The notes: generated by a model from the sequence alone, not told the origin. A DNA stretch of 64,000 nucleotides from Lachnospiraceae bacterium (GCA_021770785.1 JAETQH010000013.1:1-64000); one strand, 5' to 3'; counted from the stretch's first letter, positions 8,701 through 16,865 are shown. Program-made: numbers and translations.

Positions 8701-9268
8701 TTCTGAACGTTATGAGTTTTTAAAGACCCAGCATGATGATTTGGTGGAGGCGGAAAAGACCCTGGTAGGCATTATCGAAGAATTGGATACCGGAATGCGC
8801 AAACAGTTTATGGAAAAATTCGGAGAAATCCAGCGGGAGTTCGACCAGGTGTTTAAGGAACTTTTCGGAGGCGGAAAAGGTACGTTGGAACTGGTGGAGG
8901 ATGAGGATATTCTGGAGTGCGGTATCCGTATCATTGCCCAGCCGCCGGGAAAGAAGCTACAGAATATGATGCAGATGTCCGGCGGGGAGAAATCCCTGAC
9001 TGCCATTGCACTGCTGTTTGCCATTCAGAATCTGAAACCCTCCCCCTTCTGTCTGCTAGATGAGATTGAGGCGGCGCTTGACGATTCCAATGTCAGCCGT
9101 TTTGCGCAGTATTTACATAAGCTGACCAAGAATACCCAGTTTATCGTGATTACTCACCGCCGGGGCACCATGGCGGCAGCAGACAGGCTTTACGGTATCA
9201 CCATGCAGGAGAAGGGTGTTTCCACGCTGGTATCCGTAAACCTGATTGAGGATGATTTGGATAAATAG
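5708..9268 (+). CDS. smc: Chromosome partition protein SMC
   Basis: SMC organises and segregates the nucleoid as an ATP-driven ring together with ScpA and ScpB, which are not in this window. The 1186-residue protein has Walker A GPNGSGKSN at residues 31-39 and a long coiled coil from about 165 to 500. A hinge at about 515-680 is rich in glycine (GGSIQNIV, SPGGSMTGGA), and a return coil runs to about 1000. The C-terminal head holds the ABC signature MSGGEKSLTA (about 1089) and Walker B CLLDEIEAALDD (about 1113). Length and domain order are normal. Confidence 0.97.
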   Translation: MYLKSIEVVGFKSFANKILFEFHNGITGIVGPNGSGKSNVGDAVRWVLGEQSAKQLRGASMQDVIFAGTENRKPLSYAYVAITMDNSDHQLAVDYEEVTVARRVYRSGESEYLINGNACRLKDVTELFYDTGIGKEGYSIIGQGQIERILSGKPEERRELFDEAAGIVKYKKRKATAQKKLESERENLVRVNDILSELERQVGPLERQAEKARIYLKKKEELKTYDVNMFLMEVERIEGQLEEVGGKYHIADAQLKEANESYENIKTEYERMERDMEQMEEHINSLRENISNSTVLKGKLEGQINVLKEQIHTAELTDEHLQSRLSSIEREREERVESKTTYDEQKAEAERQLEEISERRAKEQQALAELQAEIAKCNEGMERGKSEIIELLNNKASIKARQQRYDTMLEQVNIRKAQLTQRLLARKTEEADLESVLADYREELDGINAAIAELKQNALEMEEKGREWKRKSAETSQKLELDITRFHKEQSRLESLKNIAERYDGYGNSIRRVMEQKDANKGLLGVVSDLIQVEKKYETAIETALGGSIQNIVTEDEATAKKMISYLKENRFGRATFLPLTSVDGRGKFKNSEALQEPGVIGLASTLVKTEKKYEGVTAHLLGRVVVTEHIDYAVALARKYHYSLNIVTLDGEHLSPGGSMTGGAFRNSSNLLGRKREIEELEGSVAALEAAIKEGKNRLEDIKTARALLAEDVEENKAKLQEQYILQNTAKINVERATEQRNESESVFAGLRAENSELESQLKEINENKEKITEEIAAAAKRETEIEEESRQYQEILDRNAAKEGEAAKAVSDVQMEEARIRQQAEFIQVNIDRLAGEIDRYEKDREELLQQAKEAKADAEKKRSDIEEIQKTLLASDDSSADLEKELKESIEKKEEMSAVYKGFFQKREDISKEISDLDKEIFRLSSQREKLEDAREYQNNYMWEEYELTLHAAMELRNEEYDDLAEVKKLIAGIKDDIRKLGDVNVNAIEDYKEISERYEFLKTQHDDLVEAEKTLVGIIEELDTGMRKQFMEKFGEIQREFDQVFKELFGGGKGTLELVEDEDILECGIRIIAQPPGKKLQNMMQMSGGEKSLTAIALLFAIQNLKPSPFCLLDEIEAALDDSNVSRFAQYLHKLTKNTQFIVITHRRGTMAAADRLYGITMQEKGVSTLVSVNLIEDDLDK

Positions 9269-9336
9269 AGGTATCTGTAAACTTATAGAATCTAAAATAG
9301 GAAAAGTTTGAGGATGACAGGAAAGGAAAGACGTGT

Positions 9337-10287
9337 ATGAGTGAAGAAAAGAAAGGGTTCTGGAGCCGTCTGGTTTCAGGATTAAGTAAGACCAGGGACA
9401 ACATTGTCTCGGGAATTGATTCCATTTTTAATGGTTTTTCCAGTATTGATGAGGATTTCTACGAGGAAATTGAAGAAATCCTGATTATGGGGGACATCGG
9501 CGTCAATGCCACCGAGGCGATTATTGAAAATCTGAAAGAAAAAGTAAAAGAAAACAAAATCAAAGACCCGGCAGAGTGCAAGGAGCTGTTGATTCGCAGC
9601 ATCAAAGAGCAGATGGACGTGGGAGAGACGGCGTACCGTTTTGAAAATGAGAAATCAGTGGTGTTAATCATCGGTGTCAACGGCGTCGGAAAGACCACTT
9701 CCGTGGGAAAACTGGCAGGAAAATTAAAAGATCAGGGGAAAAAGGTGGTGTTAGCGGCGGCAGATACCTTTCGTGCGGCGGCGGGCAACCAGCTGTTGGA
9801 GTGGGCGAACCGTGCCAATGTGGAAATGATTGGCGGTCAGGAGGGCGCTGACCCGGCAGCGGTGGTTTACGATGCGGTGGCGGCGGCAAAAGCGAGACAT
9901 GCGGACGTGCTGCTCTGCGATACGGCAGGAAGGCTTCACAATAAGAAGAATCTCATGGAAGAACTTCGGAAAATCAACCGTATTTTAGAGAAGGAATATC
10001 CTGACGCTTACCGGGAGACGTTGGTGGTGTTAGATGCCACCACAGGGCAGAATGCGCTGGCCCAGGCAAGGGAATTTGCGGAGGTGGCGGATATTACGGG
10101 TATTATTTTAACGAAGATGGACGGAACGGCCAAGGGCGGAATTGCAGTAGCAATCCACTCTGAGCTTGGTATTCCGGTGAAATACATTGGAGTGGGAGAG
10201 ACCATCGAGGATTTACAGAAATTTGACGCCAACGAGTTTGTCAACGCACTGTTTGAAAGGGAGGAAAAAGATGTTGACATTAGATAA
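9337..10287 (+). CDS. ftsY: Signal recognition particle receptor FtsY
   Basis: FtsY receives ribosome-SRP complexes at the membrane and is the GTPase partner of Ffh (encoded at 12148). It has 316 residues: a short N-terminal amphipathic region without the long acidic A domain of E. coli, an N domain of helices (about 20-95) and the G domain with GVNGVGKTT (about 112), DTAGRL (about 194) and TKMDGTAKGG (about 258). Its last 17 bases overlap the start of the threonine ammonia-lyase gene, so the two are translationally coupled. Confidence 0.96.
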   Translation: MSEEKKGFWSRLVSGLSKTRDNIVSGIDSIFNGFSSIDEDFYEEIEEILIMGDIGVNATEAIIENLKEKVKENKIKDPAECKELLIRSIKEQMDVGETAYRFENEKSVVLIIGVNGVGKTTSVGKLAGKLKDQGKKVVLAAADTFRAAAGNQLLEWANRANVEMIGGQEGADPAAVVYDAVAAAKARHADVLLCDTAGRLHNKKNLMEELRKINRILEKEYPDAYRETLVVLDATTGQNALAQAREFAEVADITGIILTKMDGTAKGGIAVAIHSELGIPVKYIGVGETIEDLQKFDANEFVNALFEREEKDVDIR

Positions 10288-11482
10288 GTTTGAAGAGGCA
10301 AGCGAAAAAGTAAAAGAGGTAACATTAGAGACAAAACTGGTTTACAGCGACTATTTGAGCGAACAGACAGGAAACAAAGTTTACTTAAAGCCGGAAAATA
10401 TGCAGTTTACAGGTGCCTATAAGGTGCGTGGGGCATATTACAAAATCAGCACTTTAACCGAAACGGAGAGAGAAAAAGGACTGATTACCGCATCTGCGGG
10501 TAACCATGCCCAGGGCGTTGCCTATGCGGCGAAATGCTATGGCTGTAAGGCAGTCATTGTTATGCCTACCACCACTCCTCTGATTAAAGTAAACAGAACT
10601 AAAAGCTATGGCGCCGAGGTGGTGCTTTACGGAGATGTTTATGACGAGGCGTGCCAGAAGGCCTATGAACTGGCGGAAAAACATGGATATACCTTTATCC
10701 ATCCCTTTGATGATCTGGCAGTGGCAACAGGACAGGGAAGCATCGCCATGGAAATCTTTAAGGAGCTTCCTTTAGTGGAGTATATTTTAGTGCCCATTGG
10801 CGGCGGCGGCCTTGCCACAGGTGTTTCCACCCTTGCAAAATTGCTGAATCCCAAGATTAAGGTCATCGGCGTGGAGCCGGCGGGGGCAAACTGTATGCAG
10901 GCGTCCTTTGCGGCGGGAAAGGTAACCACCCTCCCCACGGTAAACACCATTGCAGACGGTACGGCAGTAAAGACACCGGGCAGTAATATTTTCCCCTATA
11001 TCCAGAAAAACTTAGATGACATCATCACTGTGGAGGATGATGAGCTGGTGGTAGCGTTCCTCGACATGGTGGAAAACCACAAGATGGTAGTGGAAAACTC
11101 CGGGCTTCTTACGGTGGCGGCGTTGAAACATTTAGACGTAACGGACAAACGGGTGGTTTCCATCTTAAGCGGCGGAAACATGGACGTGATTACCATGTCC
11201 TCCGTGGTGCAGCAGGGGCTGATTTTCCGCGACCGTATCTTTACGGTATCTGTCTTATTGCCGGATAAGCCGGGAGAGCTTTCCAAGGTGTCTTCCGCCA
11301 TTGCGGCAGAGCAGGGAAATGTCATCAAGTTAGAGCATAACCAGTTTGTCACGACGAACCGCAATGCGGCGGTAGAGCTGCGGATTACTTTAGAGAGCTT
11401 TGGCACGGAGCATAAGAAACAGATTATGAAGGCCTTAGAGAAGAAAGGTTATAAGCCGAAGCTGGTGAGAACCCTGTTATAG
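10271..11482 (+). CDS. ilvA: Threonine ammonia-lyase, short form with ACT domain
   Basis: This PLP enzyme deaminates threonine to 2-oxobutanoate. The 403-residue protein has the PLP lysine in TGAYKVRGA (K51), the phosphate-binding loop PIGGGGLATG (about 175), and one C-terminal ACT domain (about 328-400). That architecture is the catabolic/short clade, often also called tdcB. The true start is ATG 10271 with AGGGAGG upstream; reading further upstream would only run inside ftsY. The location between ftsY and ylxM-ffh is unusual for the function but recurrent in Lachnospiraceae as far as I recall. No isoleucine biosynthesis genes are nearby. Confidence 0.92.
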   Translation: MLTLDKFEEASEKVKEVTLETKLVYSDYLSEQTGNKVYLKPENMQFTGAYKVRGAYYKISTLTETEREKGLITASAGNHAQGVAYAAKCYGCKAVIVMPTTTPLIKVNRTKSYGAEVVLYGDVYDEACQKAYELAEKHGYTFIHPFDDLAVATGQGSIAMEIFKELPLVEYILVPIGGGGLATGVSTLAKLLNPKIKVIGVEPAGANCMQASFAAGKVTTLPTVNTIADGTAVKTPGSNIFPYIQKNLDDIITVEDDELVVAFLDMVENHKMVVENSGLLTVAALKHLDVTDKRVVSILSGGNMDVITMSSVVQQGLIFRDRIFTVSVLLPDKPGELSKVSSAIAAEQGNVIKLEHNQFVTTNRNAAVELRITLESFGTEHKKQIMKALEKKGYKPKLVRTLL

Positions 11483-11540
11483 GAAAGGAAAACTGCGGGA
11501 AATCGTTGTAACGGCAGGAAAAAGCCGGGAAAGAGGCGGA

Positions 11541-11702
11541 ATGGGATATCTTTATTTGATGCCCCTTATCAGCGGGGCGGCGGTGTTTCTATTTTCCACC
11601 GCAGGATTTTTTCTGAATACGGGTAAGAAGGAAATGATTTATGGGGCATGCTCCATCTTAAGTGCAGCCTGTGTAGTGGTACAGGTGGGGATTTTGCTTT
11701 GA
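11541..11702 (+). CDS. Small two-segment membrane protein, unknown function
   Basis: A 53-residue reading frame starts MGYLYLMPLISGAAVFLFST and has two hydrophobic segments (about residues 3-25 and 36-53) around a polar turn NTGKKEM. A weak AGAGG-type site precedes the ATG by 5 bp. It begins 58 bp after the threonine ammonia-lyase gene and ends before the ylxM promoter, so it would be the last gene of the rnc-smc-ftsY-ilvA run. I recognise no family. The composition (regular hydrophobic spans, polar turn, stop at the end of the second span) favours a real gene, but conservation has not been tested. Confidence 0.5.
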   Translation: MGYLYLMPLISGAAVFLFSTAGFFLNTGKKEMIYGACSILSAACVVVQVGILL

Positions 11703-11738
11703 ATGTAGACGATACGCATAGAATTTAATAACATATAT

Positions 11739-11784
11739 GTGTCAAGAAAAAATACTTGACACCTTCCCTCTTTTATGCTAATCT
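11739..11784 (+). promoter_or_regulatory. ylxM-ffh promoter with overlapping inverted repeat
   Basis: TTGACA (11756-11761) and TAATCT (11779-11784) are 17 bp apart. The -35 box is part of a perfect inverted repeat, GTGTCAAG (11739-11746) and CTTGACAC (11755-11762), with an 8-nt spacer. The repeat could be an operator covering the -35 region, though half of it is explained by the promoter box itself. Confidence 0.6.
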
Positions 11785-11801
11785 AACATTCGGTGATTGA
11801 A

Positions 11802-12146
11802 ATGGAAGAAAAAATAGAGCAGGCATATCTCTATGATTTCTATGGAGAACTGCTGAACGAACATCAACGGAAGATATACGAAGATTTCGTTTTTAACGAT
11901 TTGTCACTGGGAGAGATTGCAGACGAGGAGGGCATCAGCCGTCAGGGGGTACACGATATGGTAAAGCGCTGTACAAAGACCTTAGAGGGCTATGAGGAAA
12001 AGCTTCACCTCATTGCAAAATTTCAGGCTGCGAAACAGAAAGTAGAGCAGATACACCGGTTGGCGGAACAGTTCCGTACCGACCATGACGAGAAAGTTTT
12101 TGCCGAAATCGAAGAGATTTCCAATCAGATATTAGAGGAGTTATAG
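11802..12146 (+). CDS. ylxM: YlxM-family helix-turn-helix protein (SRP-associated)
   Basis: YlxM (p13) proteins are small sigma-70 region 4-like proteins encoded directly before ffh; in streptococci the protein binds the SRP and affects targeting. The 114-residue protein contains [39 protein letters not shown]-type helix-turn-helix sequence across about residues 18-55, then a coiled coil. I choose ATG 11802 with GGTGA upstream; GTG 11793 is almost at the predicted transcript start. ffh begins 1 bp after the stop, so the two are tightly coupled. Confidence 0.88.
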   Translation: MEEKIEQAYLYDFYGELLNEHQRKIYEDFVFNDLSLGEIADEEGISRQGVHDMVKRCTKTLEGYEEKLHLIAKFQAAKQKVEQIHRLAEQFRTDHDEKVFAEIEEISNQILEEL

Positions 12147-12147
12147 G

Positions 12148-13494
12148 ATGGCATTTGACAGTTTATCTGAAAAACTTCAAAATGTATTTAAAAACCTTCG
12201 CAGCAAGGGACGCTTAACCGAGGATGATGTCAAGACAGCCTTAAAAGAAGTCAAGATGGCGCTTTTAGAGGCGGACGTCAATTTCAAGGTGGTAAAGCAG
12301 TTCGTGAAAGATGTGCAGGAGCGGGCGGTAGGACAGGACGTCATGAACGGCTTGAATCCGGGACAGATGGTCATCAAAATCGTAAACGAAGAGATGATTA
12401 AGCTGATGGGGTCCGAGACCACGGAGATTGCCCTAAGACCCGGCAAAGAGCTGACGATTATCATGATGGCAGGTCTGCAGGGTGCAGGTAAAACCACCAC
12501 CACCGCGAAGATAGCCGGAAAGCTGAAGGCGAAGGGCAAGAAGGTTCTCTTAGCAGCCTGTGACGTTTACCGTCCCGCAGCCATTGAACAGCTGCAGATT
12601 AACGGGGAAAAACAGGGTGTGGAAGTATTCTCCATGGGAGATAAGAACACTCCGGTAAATATTGCAAAAGCGGCTGTGGAACATGCCAGCAAGCATGAAT
12701 TTAATGTGCTGATTATCGATACCGCAGGACGTCTTCATATTGATGAGGACATGATGGCGGAATTGGTTTCCATAAAAGAAAATGTTCCGGTATTCCAAAC
12801 CCTGTTGGTGGTGGACTCCATGACAGGTCAGGACGCAGTGAATGTTGCCAAGATGTTTGATGAAAAAATCGGCATTGACGGCGTGGTACTGACGAAGTTA
12901 GACGGTGACACCAGAGGCGGTGCGGCCCTCTCTATCCGGGCGGTTACCGGAAAACCGATTTTGTATGCCGGTATGGGGGAAAAGCTTTCGGACTTAGAAC
13001 AGTTTTACCCTGAGCGTATGGCATCCCGTATTCTTGGCATGGGAGATGTGCTGACGCTGATTGAGAAGGCGCAGGAAGAATTCGATGAGGAAAAAGCGAA
13101 AAAAATCGAAGATAAAATGCGCAAAAATGAATTTGACTTTGAGATGTATTTAGAGTCCATGAGTCAGATGAAAAAAATGGGTGGTCTTTCGAGTATTCTT
13201 GGCATGATGCCGGGGCTTGGGGGAGGAAAAATGCCGGAGATTGACGAGGCGGCAGCGGAAAAGAGCATGGCGCGCACCGAGGCAATCATATTTTCCATGA
13301 CCGTAGAAGAAAGACAGAATCCGGCTCTGTTAAATCCCAGCAGAAAACGCAGGATTGCCCAGGGAGCCGGTGTGGATATTGCAGAGGTCAATCGTCTTGT
13401 AAAGCAGTTTGAGCAGACGAAAAAGATGATGAAGCAGATGCCCGGCATGATGAAAAAAGGCAAAAGAGGAATGTTTAAAGGCTTTCCTTTTTGA
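12148..13494 (+). CDS. ffh: Signal recognition particle protein Ffh
   Basis: Ffh binds signal sequences and 4.5S/6S-like SRP RNA and delivers ribosomes to FtsY. The 448-residue GTPase has an N domain (1-95), G motifs GLQGAGKTTTTAK (about 109), DTAGR (about 190) and TKLDGD (about 248), and a methionine-rich M domain (about 300-448) with GMMPGLGGG and the basic tail MMKKGKRGMFKGF. The SRP RNA gene is not in this window. Copy 2 of the dispersed two-hairpin element begins at the base after its stop codon. Confidence 0.97.
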   Translation: MAFDSLSEKLQNVFKNLRSKGRLTEDDVKTALKEVKMALLEADVNFKVVKQFVKDVQERAVGQDVMNGLNPGQMVIKIVNEEMIKLMGSETTEIALRPGKELTIIMMAGLQGAGKTTTTAKIAGKLKAKGKKVLLAACDVYRPAAIEQLQINGEKQGVEVFSMGDKNTPVNIAKAAVEHASKHEFNVLIIDTAGRLHIDEDMMAELVSIKENVPVFQTLLVVDSMTGQDAVNVAKMFDEKIGIDGVVLTKLDGDTRGGAALSIRAVTGKPILYAGMGEKLSDLEQFYPERMASRILGMGDVLTLIEKAQEEFDEEKAKKIEDKMRKNEFDFEMYLESMSQMKKMGGLSSILGMMPGLGGGKMPEIDEAAAEKSMARTEAIIFSMTVEERQNPALLNPSRKRRIAQGAGVDIAEVNRLVKQFEQTKKMMKQMPGMMKKGKRGMFKGFPF

Positions 13495-13576
13495 TGCACA
13501 GGGGTGCGTAATGTATATTGCTGCTTCGCAACACGCACCCCGCGCGGCGAGCAGGGAAAAATCTTCCCTACTCGAT
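13495..13576 (+). repeat. Dispersed two-hairpin element, copy 2
   Basis: TGCACA begins directly after the ffh stop. The variable hairpin is GGGGTGCGT (13501-13509) with ACGCACCCC (13533-13541). After GCGCGG comes CGAGCAGGGAA (13548-13558) with TTCCCTACTCG (13564-13574), one mismatch, and then ATTA. The first stem differs in sequence from copies 1 and 3 but is perfectly paired. It separates ffh from rpsP. Confidence 0.8.
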
Positions 13577-13613
13577 TAAATAATCAGTAAATTATTTAAG
13601 GAGGTGAAATGTA

Positions 13614-13859
13614 ATGGCAGTAAAAATCAGATTAAGAAGAATGGGACAGAAAAAGGCTCCTTTCTATAGAATTGTAGTTTCTGATTCCAGAGCTCCAAGA
13701 GATGGTAAATTCATCGAAGAGATTGGAACTTATGACCCGACCAAAGACCCAAGCGAGTATCATGTAAATGAAGAGTTAGCAAAGAAATGGTTAGCTAACG
13801 GCGCTCAGCCCACAGATACCGTAGCCAGAATTTTCAAAAATGCTGGTATTGAGAAATAG
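13614..13859 (+). CDS. rpsP: 30S ribosomal protein S16
   Basis: An 81-residue small-subunit protein beginning [20 protein letters not shown], the invariant S16 N-terminus, with the PTKDP and NGAQPTDTV regions in place. AAGGAGGTG precedes the ATG. It heads the classic rpsP-khpA-rimM-trmD-rplS set, here split by a secreted protein gene. Confidence 0.97.
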   Translation: MAVKIRLRRMGQKKAPFYRIVVSDSRAPRDGKFIEEIGTYDPTKDPSEYHVNEELAKKWLANGAQPTDTVARIFKNAGIEK

Positions 13860-13877
13860 GATTAGTGAGGTGGACCT

Positions 13878-14108
13878 ATGAAAGAATTAGTAGAAGTAAT
13901 TGCCAAATCACTAGTCGATTGCCCGGATGAGGTTGTTGTAACCGAGACCGAGAACGAGAAAGCCATTGTTTTGGAATTACGTGTAGCGCAGTCCGACATG
14001 GGCAAGGTAATCGGCAAACAGGGCCGCATTGCGAAAGCAATCCGTGCCGTTGTGAAGGCTGCTGCCTCAAAGGAAGAAAAGAAAGTCATTGTAGAAATCA
14101 TGCAGTAA
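13878..14108 (+). CDS. khpA: KH-domain RNA-binding protein KhpA (YlqC)
   Basis: A 76-residue single KH domain with the RNA-contacting GKQG loop at residues 46-49 (VIGKQGRIAKAIR). KhpA pairs with KhpB and binds many RNAs; in Gram-positives it affects cell division and elongation. It lies 18 bp after rpsP and is followed by a terminator. Confidence 0.94.
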   Translation: MKELVEVIAKSLVDCPDEVVVTETENEKAIVLELRVAQSDMGKVIGKQGRIAKAIRAVVKAAASKEEKKVIVEIMQ

Positions 14109-14127
14109 ATTCTTTTCCGAAGAAGAT

Positions 14128-14166
14128 ACCGGATGTATCATTTTGTGATATATCCGGTTTTTTTTT
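14128..14166 (+). terminator. Rho-independent terminator after khpA
   Basis: ACCGGAT-TATCA pairs with TGATA-ATCCGGT and is followed by eight or more T. It ends the rpsP-khpA transcript. Confidence 0.9.
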
Positions 14167-14246
14167 CTTTACAAAGGGGTAATTTCTATAATAATATAAA
14201 ATCAGATATGAGGATAAAATAGGTAAGGAAAAAGGAGGGAAACGCT

Positions 14247-14996
14247 ATGCGAAAAATGAAAACAAGAGCATGGGGATGGTTTCTGGCTGTGGTGATGGTA
14301 CTTTCTGTTCCGTTTTCTGCGAAGGCTGCCCAGATGGAATTAGAAGACGGCACGATAGTGGAGGTAGAAGATGCGGAGAGTGAAGAAATAATAAATGAGA
14401 GAGAACTTACAAAACAACAGGAAATGAAGTATGCCGGTACGGCAACCATGACTTTTCCAAAGAAAATAAAGATACATACGGGAAATACAGTTCCATATGC
14501 CTATAATGTAGCCTATATGCCCGCCAATGGAAAAATAAAAAAGGTTGCCATATCCAACAAAAAGATTGCCCAGGTCAGTGCAAGGGAGGGCGGTATTGTG
14601 GTTAAAGCGAAAAAGGCGGGCTCTGCAACCATTACATTTTCTGTAAAATACGGCACAAAGACAAAAAAATTCAGTACTAAATTAAGAGTATACAAATACA
14701 CTAATCCCATAAAATCTTATGTCATTGGGGATCTGGAGCTGAAAACCAGGTATAAGACGGCGGCGAGCTACCAGGTAAAAATAAGGAAGGATATGAATGT
14801 GAAGCTTGACGTGAAAGCCAAATCAGGGTGGAAGATAACCTCTTTTACTTACTATTGCAGCGGAAAAGCCACGAGATACACCACCAATGCACCGATTATT
14901 CATCTGAAAAAAGTGCCCGGTTCTTCGATTCAGATAAATTTCAGGAATAAGAAAACGGGCTTAGTTGAAAATATTAAATTGTGGATTCGCATATAA
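14247..14996 (+). CDS. Secreted lysine-rich protein with a bacterial Ig-like (BIG2-type) region
   Basis: The 249-residue protein starts with a signal peptide (about residues 1-28, hydrophobic FLAVVMVLSVPFSA, probable cleavage after AKA). An acidic stretch (30-55) follows. Residues about 65-155 read like a BIG2/Ig-like fold (KKVAISNKKIAQVS, KAKKAGSATITFSV). The rest is rich in Lys, Tyr and Thr and has no motif I know. AGGAGG precedes the ATG. It sits between khpA with its terminator and rimM, splitting a normally continuous ribosomal operon, so it is probably an inserted, separately expressed gene acting outside the cell or at the wall. Function unknown. Confidence 0.72.
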   Translation: MRKMKTRAWGWFLAVVMVLSVPFSAKAAQMELEDGTIVEVEDAESEEIINERELTKQQEMKYAGTATMTFPKKIKIHTGNTVPYAYNVAYMPANGKIKKVAISNKKIAQVSAREGGIVVKAKKAGSATITFSVKYGTKTKKFSTKLRVYKYTNPIKSYVIGDLELKTRYKTAASYQVKIRKDMNVKLDVKAKSGWKITSFTYYCSGKATRYTTNAPIIHLKKVPGSSIQINFRNKKTGLVENIKLWIRI

Positions 14997-15087
14997 AAAA
15001 TATTTGCAAATAAAAGCTGGTAATTGTAACAGGAATGAAAGACGGAAAACAGCAAAAAAATGAAAACAACGGAAATATGGAGTTAAT

Positions 15088-15606
15088 ATGGAAGATTTAT
15101 TACAGGTAGGCGTCATCACCACTACCCACGGTGTCAGAGGGGAAGTAAAGGTATTCCCCACCACGGATGATGCGGCGCGTTTTAAGAAATTAAAACAGGT
15201 GATTTTAGACACCGGAAAAGAAAAAGTGGAATTGGAGATTGCAGGCGTTAAATTTTTTAAAAATCTGGTAATCCTCAAATTTAAAGGTATTGACGATATC
15301 AATGACGTGGAAAAATACCGGAAAAAGAGCCTTTACGTCACCAGGGAAAATGCGGTAAAGCTGAAAAAGGATGAGTATTTCATTGCGGATTTGATTGGAT
15401 TAAAAGTAACTTCTGATGAGGGAGAGGATTTAGGAACCATCAGCGATGTGTTGCAGACCGGGGCAAATGATGTTTACGTCATCAGCAAAGAGGGAATGGA
15501 CGAGCTTTTGGTTCCTGCTATCAGGGACTGTGTGAAAAACGTTGATATTGAAGGAGGAACGATGGAAATTCATCTTCTTCCGGGGCTTCGTGACATCAAC
15601 GGATAG
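15088..15606 (+). CDS. rimM: Ribosome maturation factor RimM
   Basis: RimM helps assemble the 30S head domain and binds S19. The 172-residue protein has the N-terminal barrel ([18 protein letters not shown]), a linker and the C-terminal PRC-like barrel ([11 protein letters not shown], ending [15 protein letters not shown]). trmD follows after 16 bp, the usual pairing. Confidence 0.95.
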   Translation: MEDLLQVGVITTTHGVRGEVKVFPTTDDAARFKKLKQVILDTGKEKVELEIAGVKFFKNLVILKFKGIDDINDVEKYRKKSLYVTRENAVKLKKDEYFIADLIGLKVTSDEGEDLGTISDVLQTGANDVYVISKEGMDELLVPAIRDCVKNVDIEGGTMEIHLLPGLRDING

Positions 15607-15622
15607 ACGATAAGGAGGCAGC

Positions 15623-16339
15623 ATGAGATTTCATATCATGACCTTATTCCCGGAAATGGTGTTACAGGGCTTAAATACCAGTATCATCGGCAGGGCGGCA
15701 GAAAAGGGCCTGTTGTCCATCGAGGCAGTCAATATCCGGGACTATACTTTAGACAAACACAAAAAGGTGGATGATTACCCCTACGGCGGCGGGGCGGGTA
15801 TGCTGATGCAGGCACAGCCGGTGTACGACACGTGGGAATCCATTGTGGACAGAATTGGTTACCGTCCCAGAACCATCTACCTGACCCCCCAGGGGACAAC
15901 CTTCACCCAGCCTATGGCAAAGAAGTTTGCAAAGGAGGAAGATTTGATTTTTCTCTGCGGGCATTATGAGGGAATTGACGAGCGGGTGTTAGAGGAGATT
16001 GTGACGGATTATGTTTCCATCGGTGATTATGTGCTGACCGGAGGGGAACTGCCGGCAATGGTGTTAGCGGATGCCATTTCCCGTATGGTGCCGGGAGTGT
16101 TGACGAATGAAGAATCCGGCTCCACGGAATCCTTTGAGGGAAATCTGCTTGAATACCCCCAGTACAGCCGTCCGGAGGAGTGGATGGGGAAAAGGGTCCC
16201 GCCGGTGCTGCTGTCGGGAAACCATCAGAAGGTGGAGGAATGGCGCAGGGAGCAGGCAATCCTGCGGACGAAGGAGCGCAGACCGGATTTATTTGAAAAG
16301 GCACATCTGACAGAGAAAGAAAAGAAATTATTTTCTTAG
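15623..16339 (+). CDS. trmD: tRNA (guanine-37-N1)-methyltransferase
   Basis: TrmD methylates G37 next to the anticodon using S-adenosylmethionine, preventing +1 frameshifts. The 238-residue protein shows the SPOUT trefoil-knot motifs YPYGGGAGMLMQ, LCGHYEGIDERV and SIGDYVLTGGELPA, and ends with a helical domain (RPDLFEKAHLT). AAGGAGG lies upstream. It forms a two-gene unit with rimM. Confidence 0.96.
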   Translation: MRFHIMTLFPEMVLQGLNTSIIGRAAEKGLLSIEAVNIRDYTLDKHKKVDDYPYGGGAGMLMQAQPVYDTWESIVDRIGYRPRTIYLTPQGTTFTQPMAKKFAKEEDLIFLCGHYEGIDERVLEEIVTDYVSIGDYVLTGGELPAMVLADAISRMVPGVLTNEESGSTESFEGNLLEYPQYSRPEEWMGKRVPPVLLSGNHQKVEEWRREQAILRTKERRPDLFEKAHLTEKEKKLFS

Positions 16340-16398
16340 AAAAACAATTTTCTTAGAAAAGATTTCAGCGATACACCAGGAAAAGTTGTAAAAATTGC

Positions 16399-16427
16399 TT
16401 TACATTTCTAACCGGCTATGGTAAACT
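16399..16427 (+). promoter_or_regulatory. Predicted promoter of rplS
   Basis: TTTACA (16399-16404) and TAAACT (16422-16427) are 17 bp apart, so rplS is transcribed separately from rimM-trmD. Confidence 0.62.
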
Positions 16428-16434
16428 ATCATAG

Positions 16435-16500
16435 TTGTGAATAAATAGATGGTCCTCTGTTACGAATAGGCGTATTAAGAACATCCAAATAATAGGAGGT
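16435..16500 (+). ncRNA. Probable L19 leader
   Basis: The leader between the rplS promoter and start contains GATG near 16449 and CATC near 16482 as a possible closing pair and TACG/CGTA around an AATAGG loop. Firmicutes are known to carry an autoregulatory L19 leader at this place. Position and pattern agree with it, but I judged this from memory, not from a covariance model. Confidence 0.5.
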
Positions 16501-16506
16501 CACAAA

Positions 16507-16860
16507 ATGAACGCAAGTGAAATTATTAAAAGCATTGAAGCAGAACAGTTAAAAGCAGAAGTTCCGGAGTTCCGTGTTGGTGATACTGTAAAGGTTTACG
16601 GTAAAATCAAAGAGGGTAACCGTGAAAGAATCCAGATTTTTGAGGGAACTGTTATTAAAAGACAGGGCGGAAGCAACCGTGAGACCTTTACCGTTCGTAA
16701 ATTATCCAACGGTGTTGGCGTAGAGAAAACCTGGCCGTTACATTCTCCCAACGTTGAAAAAGTAGAAGTAGTTCGTCAGGGTAAAGTAAGACGTGCAAAA
16801 TTATTCTACTTAAGAGACCGTGTTGGTAAGAAAGCAAAAGTAAAAGAATTAGTAAAATAG
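16507..16860 (+). CDS. rplS: 50S ribosomal protein L19
   Basis: A 117-residue large-subunit protein located at the 30S-50S interface. The family blocks [41 protein letters not shown] and [19 protein letters not shown] are all present. TAGGAGGTC precedes the ATG. Codon choice is that of a highly expressed gene. Confidence 0.97.
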   Translation: MNASEIIKSIEAEQLKAEVPEFRVGDTVKVYGKIKEGNRERIQIFEGTVIKRQGGSNRETFTVRKLSNGVGVEKTWPLHSPNVEKVEVVRQGKVRRAKLFYLRDRVGKKAKVKELVK

Positions 16861-16865
16861 TTCCG

